Shown here: positions 1 through 10,162 of the stretch, one piece after another | Layout: every line of letters starts with the position of its first letter | Numbering within the stretch: the stretch's first letter is position 1 | Source of the DNA: Spirosoma validum | GTDB taxonomy: Bacteria; Bacteroidota; Bacteroidia; Cytophagales; Spirosomataceae | DNA: 64,000 bases | Reading direction: 5' to 3' | Assembly: GCF_014699035.1 (NCBI RefSeq) | Contig: NZ_JACXAA010000012.1 | Coordinates: forward strand, 1-64,000 | Notes under the pieces: generated by a model | What the model was told of the DNA's origin: nothing | Databases searched by the model: none | The model's input: the letters and a program-made list of their open reading frames with translations, nothing else | Position numbers and translations under genes: made by a program

Positions 1-70
1 GTTTTGCCGTCGCCCGAAGTGGGGTAAAATATGATCAAAAATTAGCCTTACCTATTGTTTCTTAACACAG

Positions 71-148
71 TTCATCCTGACGTAGGAGGGATCTTCGGGT
101 AAATGGTTTTTTTGTATTCTCCGGAGATCCCTCCTGCGTCGGGATGAC
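71..148. repeat. Palindromic dispersed repeat, copy 1
   Basis: Two arms of about 28 bases, containing GGAGGGATCTTC and its complement, flank a T-rich loop. The arms have a few mismatches. The same element, in opposite orientation and with perfect arms, lies at 4421-4501. It sits just past the end of the GH43 gene and may act as a terminator as well as being a REP- or MITE-like repeat. Confidence 0.85.
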
Positions 149-177
149 AAAAAAGCACTGCTAATCAATCCATTTAT

Positions 178-1860
178 TTACTTCCCCAACATCGGGTCAT
201 CACCTGCGTATTTCAGGTACTGGAACGAAGCCGAATTCGTGCTGGCTTCCCCCGACGACGTAGCGTACAAGCCATACACGCAGCCGATAAATCCACCTGA
301 CACTTTGGTACTCAAGAATTTGCCGTCTACTTTGTCTTTCAGCAGCGTCCAGTTTTTCGAATCGGTGGAATACTGAAACGAATAGCTATCGCCCTGCGAC
401 GTGATACGTAGACCTACTTTACCCGCTTTAGCGTCCAGCGGCACTTCAGTCAGCAATTCCATCGTCTTCTCTTTAGGAACGCTTTTGTAAAGTTGCAGTA
501 CGTCTTTATCCTGAGATTTCGATTTACACAGGAAGTAGAAGTGGCCCTCATCCTGTAGAATCACCAAACCGGCTTTTTCCTTGTCCGATTTTGGTGTAAA
601 CATTAGCTCCGTTTCGGCTGTACTATTGAGGTGTTGTTGGCGTTTTCCGATAAAGGCCGGATTGCCCAGCTCCATCACAGTTTCGGGCTTCAATTTCAGC
701 GTCAACCCATCTTTCTTCGATAGTGAGTACCAACTTTTGTCATGAGTCCGCATGAACAAAAGCGACGGGTCAAGTTCTTTGTCCAAGGAGATTGTGTAAG
801 CAAAATTGCCCGACTGCGGCAGTGCTCCTTTCTGCTTAACTTCTTTGTAATTAACAGGGTAACTATATGCGATAGCCTTCTCGCCATGCTCGATCATCGG
901 CCAGTCATCTTTCCATGTCAAGGGCGCAATAAACGTTTCGCGGCCCGTGTTGTAGTAATCGCCTTCGTAAGGACGTACCGCTAGAAAAATCGAATACCAT
1001 TTTCCATCCGGGCCTTCCACAAACTGCGCGTGCCCCGCCGACGTAATGGCGTCTTTGCGGTCGGCAGGCAACTCGCGCTGCGTCAGGATCGGATTGCCTT
1101 CAAACGGTACGTATGGTCCCCAAACATCTTTACTACGTAGTACCACTTCGGAGTGATTGACCGACGTGCCGCCTTCAGCCGCGTAGAGGTAGTACCAGCC
1201 GTTCCGTTTCAGAATATGCGGTCCTTCAATCCAGACTGGTTTTTTAGAAAGATCCACACCCCCGTTGACCAGTTGTTTCTCTTCACCAATTACGGTTAGT
1301 TTGATCGGGTCAAACTCATACATCCGAATGGTTCGGTGGCCCGAGTACAGCGGCTTTCGGTCGGGTGCATCGCTGTTATAAATGATATAGGCTTTGTCGG
1401 TACTTTCATCGAAATAGATAGATGGGTCGATGCCTTTCACCTGCGGAATCTTCACCGGATTGCTCCACGGACCGGCTGGATTTTTGGCTGTTACGACAAA
1501 GTTGCCGTCGTGGTCAATATCGGTGCAGGTCACGTAGAACGTTCCTTTGGAATAACTGATGCCGGGTGCGAAAAGACCGCGAGTCAGCCGTTCGCCCATG
1601 AAATCCATTTGTTCAGGGCGGTCGATGACATTGCCGATCTGCTTCCAGTTTTTCAGGTCTTTGCTGTGCATGATCGGAAGACCGGGGAAGTACGAAAACG
1701 TCGAATTAACCAGGTAGTAATCCGGGCCAACCTTCACGATGCTCGGATCGGGGTAAAAGCCGGTCAGAATCGGATTAACCAACGTGGTTTGAGCCGAAAC
1801 CGGATGGCTCAATAGTAGACTAAGCGCTGCGAAAAAAACAGCGGCAATACGTTTTCTCAT
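178..1860 (-). CDS. GH43 glycoside hydrolase (beta-xylosidase/arabinofuranosidase type), secreted
   Basis: This is a retaining-fold relative of family 43, an inverting five-bladed beta-propeller enzyme that removes xylose or arabinose from hemicellulose side chains. Counting from the upstream ATG at 1881, the three expected acidic residues are visible: Asp45 in YPDPS (general base), Asp152 in GIDPS (pKa modulator) and Glu219 in WIEGPH (general acid). The C-terminal 200 or so residues look like the beta-sandwich module found on many GH43 xylosidases. A signal peptide ends near SHPVSAQ; the ATG at 1860 (MRKRI) is preferred because the basic n-region starts there, though 1881 is possible. It lies 11-32 bases after the GH95 gene and is last in the Sus locus, so it is probably periplasmic or surface exposed and cotranscribed. 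The exact substrate cannot be read from the sequence. Confidence 0.9.
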   Translation of the reverse strand: MRKRIAAVFFAALSLLLSHPVSAQTTLVNPILTGFYPDPSIVKVGPDYYLVNSTFSYFPGLPIMHSKDLKNWKQIGNVIDRPEQMDFMGERLTRGLFAPGISYSKGTFYVTCTDIDHDGNFVVTAKNPAGPWSNPVKIPQVKGIDPSIYFDESTDKAYIIYNSDAPDRKPLYSGHRTIRMYEFDPIKLTVIGEEKQLVNGGVDLSKKPVWIEGPHILKRNGWYYLYAAEGGTSVNHSEVVLRSKDVWGPYVPFEGNPILTQRELPADRKDAITSAGHAQFVEGPDGKWYSIFLAVRPYEGDYYNTGRETFIAPLTWKDDWPMIEHGEKAIAYSYPVNYKEVKQKGALPQSGNFAYTISLDKELDPSLLFMRTHDKSWYSLSKKDGLTLKLKPETVMELGNPAFIGKRQQHLNSTAETELMFTPKSDKEKAGLVILQDEGHFYFLCKSKSQDKDVLQLYKSVPKEKTMELLTEVPLDAKAGKVGLRITSQGDSYSFQYSTDSKNWTLLKDKVDGKFLSTKVSGGFIGCVYGLYATSSGEASTNSASFQYLKYAGDDPMLGK

Positions 1861-1891
1861 TGTCTTGATCGGAGCAGACATAATCTTTAAT

Positions 1892-4351
1892 TTATTGCGC
1901 CACCAGCGTATACACCTTCCCGCTTTGCGTTGGCATATCGTAAACTACTGTTTCTTTTAACGTCGGTGCTGTTACGTTAGCCTGTGGTGATTTGATGGCC
2001 GCTGGTGTCTCTTCCACTACGTAGAACGGATTCAGATTCTGCCCTGATGCGGGTTTTAATTCACTGCCACTACTTACTTTCAGTGCATTCGGCACTCTCA
2101 GACGAAGGTTACCGCCCAGATTCGACTTGACGGTGACCTTGGTCAGCTTACCGCCTTTCCATTCCATATTTACGACCTCAAAGCCACCGCGTGCTCGCAA
2201 GCCGCTGATGCTGCCGGTCGGCCACACATCGGGCAACGCGGGCAATAGATGCAGGCTCCCGTCCGCACTTTGCAGCAGCATTTCCGTAATCCCCGACGTA
2301 CAACCGAAGTTGCCGTCGATCTGGAATGGTGGGTGAGCGTCGAACAGGTTGTTGTACGTACCACCCCCGTCTTTGTTGACGCCCAGCGGAGTCAATTGAT
2401 TCTGAATGAGCGTGTAGGCATGATTACCATCCTGAAGCCGGGCCCACCAATTTACTTTCCAGCCCATGCTCCAGCCCGTCGATACGTCGCCCCGATGAAC
2501 AAGGGATGTTTTGGCGGCAGTATACAGGTCAGGCGTCCGATAGGCTGAAATCTGATTGGAGGGAAATAGGCCGTACAAATGCGAAATGTGCCGATGTTTA
2601 TCGTTTGGATCATCAATATCTTCGAGCCATTCCTGCAACTGGCCGTGTTGCCCGATGTGCATAGGCGGCAACTTGCTACGTTTCTGCACCAACGTATCCA
2701 CGAAAGCGGCATCTTTATTCAGCGCCTGGGCGGCCCGGATGGCCGTGCTGAACACATCGAAAGCAATCTGATTGTCCATCGTCGTACCTGCGTCGAGCGA
2801 AGAGCCGCCGTGCGCTTTCGGTGCGTTTTCAGGCGACGTACCGGGGTTCACCACCAGCCAGTGATACTTGGGATGTTCAACCAGATAGTCTACGTAGAAC
2901 AGGGCTGCTCCTTTCAGCGCCGGATAAACCGAGGCCAGGTACGCCTTGTCGCCGTTGTAGAGGTAGTGTTCCCACAGGTGCTGGCTGGTCCAGCCGCCCC
3001 CAGCGATCCACATGCCCCACAACGCCCCATCGATAGCACCGGTTGCCCGCCAGATGTCGGTGTTGTGGTGGGCCATCCAGCCTCTGGCTCCGTACATGAC
3101 CTTCGCCGTTTCCTGACCCGTTTCCGAAAGCTCTCTCACCATTCGCAAAAACGGTTCATGCAGTTCAGCCAGATTGGTCCGTTCGGCAGGCCAGTAGTTC
3201 ATCTGAGCGTTGATGTTGATGGTGTATTTGCTGTCCCAGGGTGGGCGCATTTTGTTGTTCCAAATCCCCTGCAAATTGGCGGCCTGCCCCCCGGGCTGTG
3301 AAGAAGAAATCAGCAGATACCGCCCGTATTGATAATACAACGTAACAAGTTGAGGGTCGTTGACAGAGCGAAAATTGCTTAGTCGTTCATCGGTGGGCAA
3401 CTTGGCGGCTTCGGTCGCGCCTAAGTCGAGCCTGACCCGATTGAAGTATTTCTGATACGTAGTAATGTGCGGATGCAGAATGGCCGCAAATGATTTTGGA
3501 TAGGCTTTGTTTAGGTACGTAGCGGCCCGTGCATTTTCGTCACCACTAATGTCTTTGTAGTTATTAAAATTGGTCGCAATCGCTACATATACCGTTGCCG
3601 CATTGGCATTTTTCACGGTCAACGTAGTGTCGTTTGCCGAAAGGGTACCGCCTTCTGATTTAATCCGGGTAATGCTTTTAAACTTTACCATGCCCTTTAC
3701 ACCTTCGTGATCCGACGTAGTGCCAGAAAGCGTGAGTTCGTTGGCTGATGAGGTTTTACTTTCGTATGGTTTATGCTGGGTGGAATAGGAAGCGGAAAAC
3801 GACAGCTTGCCAGGTTTACTTGCAGTTAAGTGAATGACAATAACATTATCAGGAAAAGACGCCAGTATTTCCCGCGTGTACGTTACATCGCCAACGGTGT
3901 AGGATGTTTTCGCAACGGCCCGTTCGATGTCCAATTCGCGGTAATAGTTTGTAACATTGTCGTGTCCATCAAACGTAAGATTGAGATTGCCAACGGGTTG
4001 AAACATCTGCCCGTGGGATTTTTTGGACAAGATGGATTTATTAGCCAATTGTTCGGCTTCTTTTTGCTTTCCATCAAAAATCAATTGCCGGACCTGGGGT
4101 AAAGCGGCCAGTGCATCGGGGTTATCGTTCCGGTTCGGGCTACCGCTCCAAACGGTATGTTCGTTGAGTTGGATGGTTTCCTTCGCTATGTTCCCGTAAA
4201 TCATGGCACCCAGTTTACCGTTACCAACGGGCAGGGCGTTTTCCCAGGTTTGCCCGGCGGGTTTGGTGTACCAAAGTTTTAAGGCTGGCCGGGTTTGTGC
4301 ATAGCCCGCCGTGGTGATGATTAGTAAAAAAAAGCAAAGAAATTGTCTCAT
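1892..4351 (-). CDS. GH95 family alpha-L-fucosidase (or alpha-L-galactosidase), secreted
   Basis: The 819-residue protein has the length and order of family GH95: N-terminal beta-sandwich, (alpha/alpha)6 barrel, C-terminal beta domain. The active-site signatures are present: Asn379 and Asn381 in ININ, Glu509 in NPGTSPEN and Asp679 in [11 protein letters not shown], matching the Asn/Asn/Glu/Asp set known for 1,2-alpha-L-fucosidase. It begins with a signal peptide ending near TTAGYAQ. Its partner is the GH43 gene immediately downstream, and the SusC/SusD pair lies upstream beyond a palindromic repeat. Together they suggest breakdown of fucose- or galactose-decorated hemicellulose such as xyloglucan; that substrate is inference. 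Some GH95 members act on L-galactose instead, which the sequence does not settle. Confidence 0.92.
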   Translation of the reverse strand: MRQFLCFFLLIITTAGYAQTRPALKLWYTKPAGQTWENALPVGNGKLGAMIYGNIAKETIQLNEHTVWSGSPNRNDNPDALAALPQVRQLIFDGKQKEAEQLANKSILSKKSHGQMFQPVGNLNLTFDGHDNVTNYYRELDIERAVAKTSYTVGDVTYTREILASFPDNVIVIHLTASKPGKLSFSASYSTQHKPYESKTSSANELTLSGTTSDHEGVKGMVKFKSITRIKSEGGTLSANDTTLTVKNANAATVYVAIATNFNNYKDISGDENARAATYLNKAYPKSFAAILHPHITTYQKYFNRVRLDLGATEAAKLPTDERLSNFRSVNDPQLVTLYYQYGRYLLISSSQPGGQAANLQGIWNNKMRPPWDSKYTININAQMNYWPAERTNLAELHEPFLRMVRELSETGQETAKVMYGARGWMAHHNTDIWRATGAIDGALWGMWIAGGGWTSQHLWEHYLYNGDKAYLASVYPALKGAALFYVDYLVEHPKYHWLVVNPGTSPENAPKAHGGSSLDAGTTMDNQIAFDVFSTAIRAAQALNKDAAFVDTLVQKRSKLPPMHIGQHGQLQEWLEDIDDPNDKHRHISHLYGLFPSNQISAYRTPDLYTAAKTSLVHRGDVSTGWSMGWKVNWWARLQDGNHAYTLIQNQLTPLGVNKDGGGTYNNLFDAHPPFQIDGNFGCTSGITEMLLQSADGSLHLLPALPDVWPTGSISGLRARGGFEVVNMEWKGGKLTKVTVKSNLGGNLRLRVPNALKVSSGSELKPASGQNLNPFYVVEETPAAIKSPQANVTAPTLKETVVYDMPTQSGKVYTLVAQ

Positions 4352-4420
4352 CAGTTGTCAGCAAATCTTTTATCGATAGCGCTGTTTAATACGGTTGTAC
4401 TCTTCAAATAACAGTTTTTT

Positions 4421-4501
4421 CTGTCATCCCGACGCAGGAGGGATCTTCGGAGAATACTAAAAACCATTTACCCGAAGATCCCTCCTGCGTCGGGATGACA
4501 G
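4421..4501. repeat. Palindromic dispersed repeat, copy 2 (perfect 30-bp arms)
   Basis: The left arm at 4421-4450 and the right arm at 4472-4501 are exact reverse complements with a 21-base loop. The loop matches the complement of the loop of the copy at 71-148, so the two copies are inverted relative to each other and bracket the GH95-GH43 pair. It lies downstream of SusD and upstream of GH95, where it could also attenuate transcription. Confidence 0.95.
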
Positions 4502-4638
4502 AAAAGAGATAACCTAATCACCCAGGTCAGATAGCTATAAAGGATGCATAGTTGAGCGATTTGTTGTAAAATAAATAATGCAGCCTGAGTGATGGCCAAT
4601 ACATCAGGCTACATTATGCATCTTAAGCTTCCCTATTC

Positions 4639-6453
4639 TTAATAGCCCGGATTTTGCGGGAACTTTGGCCCATCAACAACCCGGTCAATTTGCGTTTGCG
4701 GAATGGGACGTAGCATATGAAAATCCTGTACATAGGGAGCTGCTTCCGGATTCCAGGCTTTTACGCGCCGAACGAGCGACCGGGTACGGACCAGATCATG
4801 CCACCGTTGCCATTCGCCAAAGAGTTCGCGGGTCCGTTCATCCAGAATAAAGTCAACCGTTACGTCGGAAGCCGTAATGGTCATAGCTGTTGCAGCGGCT
4901 GTATTTTGAGCGGCTGTGTTCGTTTTTCGGTAAGCGGCCCGTTGTCTGACCGTATTCAACAAAGCAGCCGCTTTTGTCGCATCACCTGCTTTCAAATAGG
5001 CTTCGGCCCCCGTCAGGTACACATCGGCAAAGCGGTACAGCACACAGGGCCGGGTCGATGGATCGTTGAAGTTGGCACCCCGACTCGGGTCCATGAATTT
5101 CTTCAGAGCCGGGAAAACATTATTATCCCATAAGCTAGGTGGAACAACAATTCCCTTAAAAGGACGTGTCCCGATAAATTGTGGGGCACCGGCCACTTCA
5201 ACATCAGGCAGCCAAATGGCGGTATCCGCGCCAACCACGGTTGTATAGCCAATACCCCGGCTGTTGTTGGCGGCCGTAGCGGTATTGGTAACAGACGTAT
5301 TAGCGATGTAAACCGTGTAGAACGAGTTTATAAACCGCGAATCGACATTCCGGTTGGTAAACGCCTGATCCAGAAAGTAATTCTTACCCGCATTGGCACC
5401 AGATGGCCATTTGTAGCTGTTTGGGCGCATACGGCTGTAGGGACGTCCATACTGTGAATCGCGGATCATCAACGACGTACCATTATTGACAATCGTTCCC
5501 GCAGCACTTTTATAAGAGTTAATGCCGCTGAAGTTGGGGTAATTCCAGTTCGTAAACCAGGGGGACAGATTATTGGCAAATCCTCCACCTTCTGCAGCAC
5601 CTACCTTATAATAGCCATATTTCGGGTCAAGTACGTGGTCACTGACGAACATGGTTTCCTTCCCATAGTCATTAGCCGGTACAAACGCATCGCCGAAATC
5701 TTGCCATAGATCGAGTCCGTACGTTGATTTATTGGCAATAATGTCGGCGCAAAGAGTAGCCGCCTGCGTAAAATCAGCGGCCGTGTTGTTGAGCCAGCCC
5801 CGGGTCAGATACGCTTTGGCCAGCAGTAACTGGGCCACCGGTTTCGTAGCGGCTTTTCCCAAAAATGGAGCCGTAGGCGTGTTGGGAAGATCGGCCGCTG
5901 CTTCGGTTAAATCTTTGATAATTAGTTCATAGACCTGAGCTGCCGGTTGACGGGAGGCCGCCTGGGAGGGTACCGTAATGAATTCGGTACTGAGCGGTAC
6001 ATCTCCCCAGGTCTGTACCAGATAAAAGTACCAGAACGCCCGTAAAAACTTGGCCTGAGCCAGGTATTGCTTGCGGGTAGCGTCAGGTAAATCGATCGTT
6101 TGGCCGTATTTAAGTACGCCATTCAGCGTGTTAATGTCCTGAAAAGCTGTGCCCCAGGCTGAACCGAAGTTACTCCCGTTTAACCCATTATACGTATAAG
6201 CCGGGCCTCCTCCGCTACTGGAACCCTGGATAAAATCGTCGGTACCTACCTGCATTTCTACCGTGAATCCTTCGGTACCCCACTGACCCCGAATGTCGTT
6301 GTAGACTCCGGCAATCCCGCCCAACACGCCCGATGGACTATTGAAATAGGTAGGAACAATTTGGGACTGCGGGTTCTCCTGTAATATTTTTTCGCAGCCC
6401 GTGTTGAGCAGGGCGGCAAGGCCAATGATGGACCAGATTTTTATTGTCTTCAT
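4639..6453 (-). CDS. SusD/RagB family outer-membrane glycan-binding lipoprotein
   Basis: SusD-like proteins cap the SusC channel on the cell surface and capture oligosaccharides. The N-terminus has a short hydrophobic stretch followed by a lipobox-like NTGC, so a lipidated Cys near residue 20. The family-typical TPR-rich N-terminal half (LAQAKFLRAFWYFYLVQTWGDVPL) and the C-terminal RTRELFGEWQRWHDLVR segment are clear. At 604 residues it is a usual length, and the C-terminus FPQNPGY is the common SusD ending. It starts 13 bases after the SusC stop, so SusC and SusD are surely cotranscribed. The ligand cannot be predicted; context points to a hemicellulose oligosaccharide. Confidence 0.95.
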   Translation of the reverse strand: MKTIKIWSIIGLAALLNTGCEKILQENPQSQIVPTYFNSPSGVLGGIAGVYNDIRGQWGTEGFTVEMQVGTDDFIQGSSSGGGPAYTYNGLNGSNFGSAWGTAFQDINTLNGVLKYGQTIDLPDATRKQYLAQAKFLRAFWYFYLVQTWGDVPLSTEFITVPSQAASRQPAAQVYELIIKDLTEAAADLPNTPTAPFLGKAATKPVAQLLLAKAYLTRGWLNNTAADFTQAATLCADIIANKSTYGLDLWQDFGDAFVPANDYGKETMFVSDHVLDPKYGYYKVGAAEGGGFANNLSPWFTNWNYPNFSGINSYKSAAGTIVNNGTSLMIRDSQYGRPYSRMRPNSYKWPSGANAGKNYFLDQAFTNRNVDSRFINSFYTVYIANTSVTNTATAANNSRGIGYTTVVGADTAIWLPDVEVAGAPQFIGTRPFKGIVVPPSLWDNNVFPALKKFMDPSRGANFNDPSTRPCVLYRFADVYLTGAEAYLKAGDATKAAALLNTVRQRAAYRKTNTAAQNTAAATAMTITASDVTVDFILDERTRELFGEWQRWHDLVRTRSLVRRVKAWNPEAAPYVQDFHMLRPIPQTQIDRVVDGPKFPQNPGY

Positions 6454-6466
6454 TGTTCGTCAATGA

Positions 6467-9400
6467 TTAGAATTTAAGATTTACCCCAAGCGTGAATTGC
6501 CGCGTGGGTGGGTTGTTCAGGTTTACGGCGATCTGACGCTCCGGTGTACCGCGCTCACTGGCATTCTGCGGATTCAGCGTCGACTGACCACTGGCATAGC
6601 TGTTTCCTTCCGGATCGATGGCTAGCTTCTGGCTCACCAAGGGCGAATAAAGGATAAACGGATTCGTGGCGTTGAAATAAACCCTGGCCGAGTTCATGCC
6701 GATTTTTTTGATCAGCTGGCTGGAAAAGGTGTAGCCCAGGTTGATACTTCTGACTTTAATGAACGAACCGTCGTAATAGCCTAACGTAGAACCAAAGTTG
6801 GCAACCGCACCACCGGCATCGGGAGCGGGATAGTTATTGGTCGGGTTCGTTTCTGTCCAGTAATCAGTTTTCACTTGGTTTACCCGACCCTGGTTGAAAA
6901 ACGCAAACCCACCCGAACCCGTAGAGTTACCTGTCAGATAGGGCACGATGACCTTCATACCCATGCGGGCAAAGGTTACAATGGATAGATCAAAGTTTTT
7001 GAAGCTAAACCGGTTGGTGATGCCTCCTTCCCAGTTCGGCTGGAAATTGCCAAGGATCTGCCGGTCAGCCGGATCAATTTTACCATCCCCGTTCACATCC
7101 TCAACCCGAATCTGGCCGGGAAACTGAACTGGTGATGTTTGTTTGGCTAACGTACCGTTTTCTTTGTCCGATGTCTGCCAGATACCAATTTTCTTATAGT
7201 CGAAAATCACCGAAAGAGGCTGTCCTACAAACCATCCTGCTCCTAGATTGCTAAGTTCGGTTGGCGTCGTGAGCTGCGTGATTTTTTCCCGGTTAAAGAA
7301 ATACGTTAGGTCTGTGCTCCAATTGAAGCCCTTCGGGTTCCTGAAAATTTCAAACGTCATCGCAACCTCTAGGCCCTTACCTTCGGTTCGTCCCAGATTT
7401 TTCAGGGTCGAACCGGCCCCATTGCTAGGCGGCAGTGGCACGGACAATAGAATATCTTTCGTTTGCTGGTGATACCAGTCGACCGAACCTGTAATCCGGT
7501 TATTCAGGAAACCAAAGTCAATTCCAAGGTCCACCTGTGAAGTTGACTGCCACCCCAGACCGGTTGCGGGTAAACTGGTAACCGTGTACGCCAGTTGCTG
7601 TCCGGCCGTACTCGTACCGAAATTGTAATAACCAGCTGATAATGCTCCCAATGTCGCGTAAGCCCCTACGTTTCTATTGCCGGATAACCCCCAGCTACCC
7701 CGCAGTTTTAGATTCGATATGGCAGGAACTTCTTTCATGAAGCCTTCCTCTATAATGTTCCACCCCGCCCCGATTGCCGGATAGTTGAAATACTGGTTAC
7801 CGGGCGATAACGTAGAGGAACCATCCCGTCGCAGCGTCAGGGTTAACAGGTAGCGATCGTTGTAGCTATAGTTCACCCGACCCATGTAAGAAAGCAGGCC
7901 GAGTTCCGAAAAGGAGTTACCGAAGTCCGAAGGGGCAACCGGCGTTCCGGAAGCCAGCGAGAAATTAGATGTCTTGATGTAATCGGCCGGAACCCCCGTG
8001 ATCGTAAATCGGCTGCCCAGCGAATGGTTTTTCGTAATCTCATAGAGCCCGGTAACGCCTATTCTATGTTTGCCAATCGTCTTGTCATAGTACAACAGGT
8101 GCTGGAGGTTGATGTCCCAGTATTCGGTGTTGCTAATCTCAGCACTAGAGGACGATTGAACCGTAGCGTTATTGAAATAGGTGAGTGGGCCGCCATAGCC
8201 ATTGTAGCTCGACTGGCTGTAATTCAACCCGGCATTCATCCGATAGCGCAAACCAGGTAAAATATTCACCTCGGCATAGATGCTATTGAACGTTCGCAAG
8301 GCGCGTGTACGGCCCAGATACGAGTCTTTCTTAGTAATAATTGTCAATGGGCTAATCGTAGCCGCATCAATAGAGCCTTCCGCCGGGAACAGGTTTACTG
8401 AACCGTCGGCATTGTAAGGGGCTGCCAATGGCGTTAATCGCACCAGACCACCCGGAACACCACCACCACCCGGTGTATTGGTATAGGTAAGGGTGTTTAG
8501 TGTGTTCAAACCAATCTTGATACGTTTGCCAAGACGTTGGTCGATCGTTGCCCGGATGGTATAGCGTTCAAACTTTTGACTGGGAATAATACCCGTCTCG
8601 TTGAAATAACCTAGCCCCAACGAATACTGCGTATTTTCAACCCCTCCGGCCATGCTCAACTGATGGTTGGTATTGAAGCCGGGTTTGTATAGTAAATCCT
8701 GCCAGTCGGTTGAAATCCCGGCCGCTAAGGCATCTTTCTCTTTCTGCGTAAGCGGATAGGCGGTCGTGCCAGGGCTGGTGCGGTTATATTTGGTCGCATC
8801 GTCTTTAAACTGAGCATATTCCTGACCATTCATTACGTTGAACTTGCCCATAACCGAGGTCACACCGTGGTAGCCGTCGTAGCTGAATACGGGCTTTCCG
8901 ATCTTACCGCGTTTGGTCGTGATCAAAATAACGCCCCCCGATCCTCTCGACCCGTAGATGGCCGTCGCCGACGCATCTTTCAGAATCTCAAGGTTCGCGA
9001 TGTCATCCGGATTTATATCGTTGAGCCCACCATACGGTATCCCATCGACCACAACCAACGGGCCATCCAGCCCATCACTTGAGCCAGAGCTGGTCGTTAA
9101 GGTTCTGTTCCCTCTAATTCTGATCTGTCCCTGAGAACCCGGAGTCGAGCCATTACTGACAATCGTTACGCCCGCGGCCCGGCCTTTTAACTGATTGACC
9201 AGGTTAGGGGCGGGCACTTCTCGTAGAGTTGTTTCATTAACCGACACGACCGAGCCCGTAACGTCCCGTTTACGTTGAACGCCATATCCGACGACCACCA
9301 CTTCGTTCAGTGTTTTGTCATCCGTAGCCAACGTAACATTGATGGTCGATTGCGAACCAACGGCTACTTCCTGAGTAACGTAGCCAATGAAGGAGAAAAC

Positions 9401-9970
9401 CAGTACAGCGTTCCGATCCGGGACACTAATTCGATACGTACCGTTTCCGTCGGTCGTCGTTCCGCGCTGGGTTGACTTAATCTGAAGGTTGACACCCGGT
9501 AACCCTTCGCCATTTTCAGCCGTAACCCGGCCCGTTATCTGGATGTCCTGCGCCTGCTCTACGTTGATCTCGCCGGAGGTCTTGTTCTGCTGAAGGTTTG
9601 CTGGCAGTGCCTCTCTCTTAATCACGATTTGTTGACCAACGACCTCATAGCTTAAATTAAGTGGTGCCAGAATATGGTCTAAAACCAGAGACAGCTGTTC
9701 ATTTTTAGCCTGATAATTAACCTTCCGCTTCGACTGGATAATCTCCCGGCTGAATAAAAACTGAACGTTAGCCTGTTTTTCAATTCGCCGGATCGTCACT
9801 TCAACATCCTCATTCTGAGAGGAAATCGTGACTCGTCGACTCAAAAGTTCCTGGGCCTTGCCATCAAGGGCAAAGCCTATATTCGTTAGGGTAAGGGCAA
9901 GTAAGAGTTGCAGGCTTGAAATTTTCATAATCCTGATCCAAACGTTGCGATTGGTGAAACTGTAATGCAT
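6467..9970 (-). CDS. SusC/RagA TonB-dependent outer-membrane transporter with STN domain
   Basis: The protein is a TonB-linked beta-barrel importing oligosaccharides handed over by the adjacent SusD. Order of domains: signal region, STN (secretin/TonB short N-terminal) domain (starting VTISSQNEDVEV), CarboxypepD_reg-like domain (ITGRVTAENGEGLPGV), TonB-box-like NEVVVVGYG, plug with NLEILKDASATAIYGSRGSGGV, and a barrel ending in a terminal aromatic (NLKF). STN domains contact a FecR anti-sigma factor, and a FecR gene lies directly upstream. Start choice: the ATG at 9970 matches the N-terminal layout of the second SusC at 18750-22052; an earlier ATG at 10009 and a later one at 9928 (MKISSLQ) are possible. 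Regulation by the neighbouring ECF sigma factor is expected. Confidence 0.95.
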   Translation of the reverse strand: MHYSFTNRNVWIRIMKISSLQLLLALTLTNIGFALDGKAQELLSRRVTISSQNEDVEVTIRRIEKQANVQFLFSREIIQSKRKVNYQAKNEQLSLVLDHILAPLNLSYEVVGQQIVIKREALPANLQQNKTSGEINVEQAQDIQITGRVTAENGEGLPGVNLQIKSTQRGTTTDGNGTYRISVPDRNAVLVFSFIGYVTQEVAVGSQSTINVTLATDDKTLNEVVVVGYGVQRKRDVTGSVVSVNETTLREVPAPNLVNQLKGRAAGVTIVSNGSTPGSQGQIRIRGNRTLTTSSGSSDGLDGPLVVVDGIPYGGLNDINPDDIANLEILKDASATAIYGSRGSGGVILITTKRGKIGKPVFSYDGYHGVTSVMGKFNVMNGQEYAQFKDDATKYNRTSPGTTAYPLTQKEKDALAAGISTDWQDLLYKPGFNTNHQLSMAGGVENTQYSLGLGYFNETGIIPSQKFERYTIRATIDQRLGKRIKIGLNTLNTLTYTNTPGGGGVPGGLVRLTPLAAPYNADGSVNLFPAEGSIDAATISPLTIITKKDSYLGRTRALRTFNSIYAEVNILPGLRYRMNAGLNYSQSSYNGYGGPLTYFNNATVQSSSSAEISNTEYWDINLQHLLYYDKTIGKHRIGVTGLYEITKNHSLGSRFTITGVPADYIKTSNFSLASGTPVAPSDFGNSFSELGLLSYMGRVNYSYNDRYLLTLTLRRDGSSTLSPGNQYFNYPAIGAGWNIIEEGFMKEVPAISNLKLRGSWGLSGNRNVGAYATLGALSAGYYNFGTSTAGQQLAYTVTSLPATGLGWQSTSQVDLGIDFGFLNNRITGSVDWYHQQTKDILLSVPLPPSNGAGSTLKNLGRTEGKGLEVAMTFEIFRNPKGFNWSTDLTYFFNREKITQLTTPTELSNLGAGWFVGQPLSVIFDYKKIGIWQTSDKENGTLAKQTSPVQFPGQIRVEDVNGDGKIDPADRQILGNFQPNWEGGITNRFSFKNFDLSIVTFARMGMKVIVPYLTGNSTGSGGFAFFNQGRVNQVKTDYWTETNPTNNYPAPDAGGAVANFGSTLGYYDGSFIKVRSINLGYTFSSQLIKKIGMNSARVYFNATNPFILYSPLVSQKLAIDPEGNSYASGQSTLNPQNASERGTPERQIAVNLNNPPTRQFTLGVNLKF

Positions 9971-10162
9971 ACATTTATGCGTTTTTGTTGTTTTGGGAAG
10001 AAATGACAAAAAGCTGTTCCAGCTATAGATAAAGAGCTAATGTGTGTATCTGACACATTTGCGAACATGCGAGCGATAGTGTTGGTAGCACTATCGCTTT
10101 TCTGTTAAAAAAGGATAGTTTTTAAACCATAGGATGAGGGGGTGTTAGGGTTAAAGGTGTAC

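Noticed and set aside
2579-3301. A 240-codon plus-strand open frame
   Set aside because: It is antisense to the well-supported GH95 gene and its Arg/His/Val-rich composition is that of a shadow frame.
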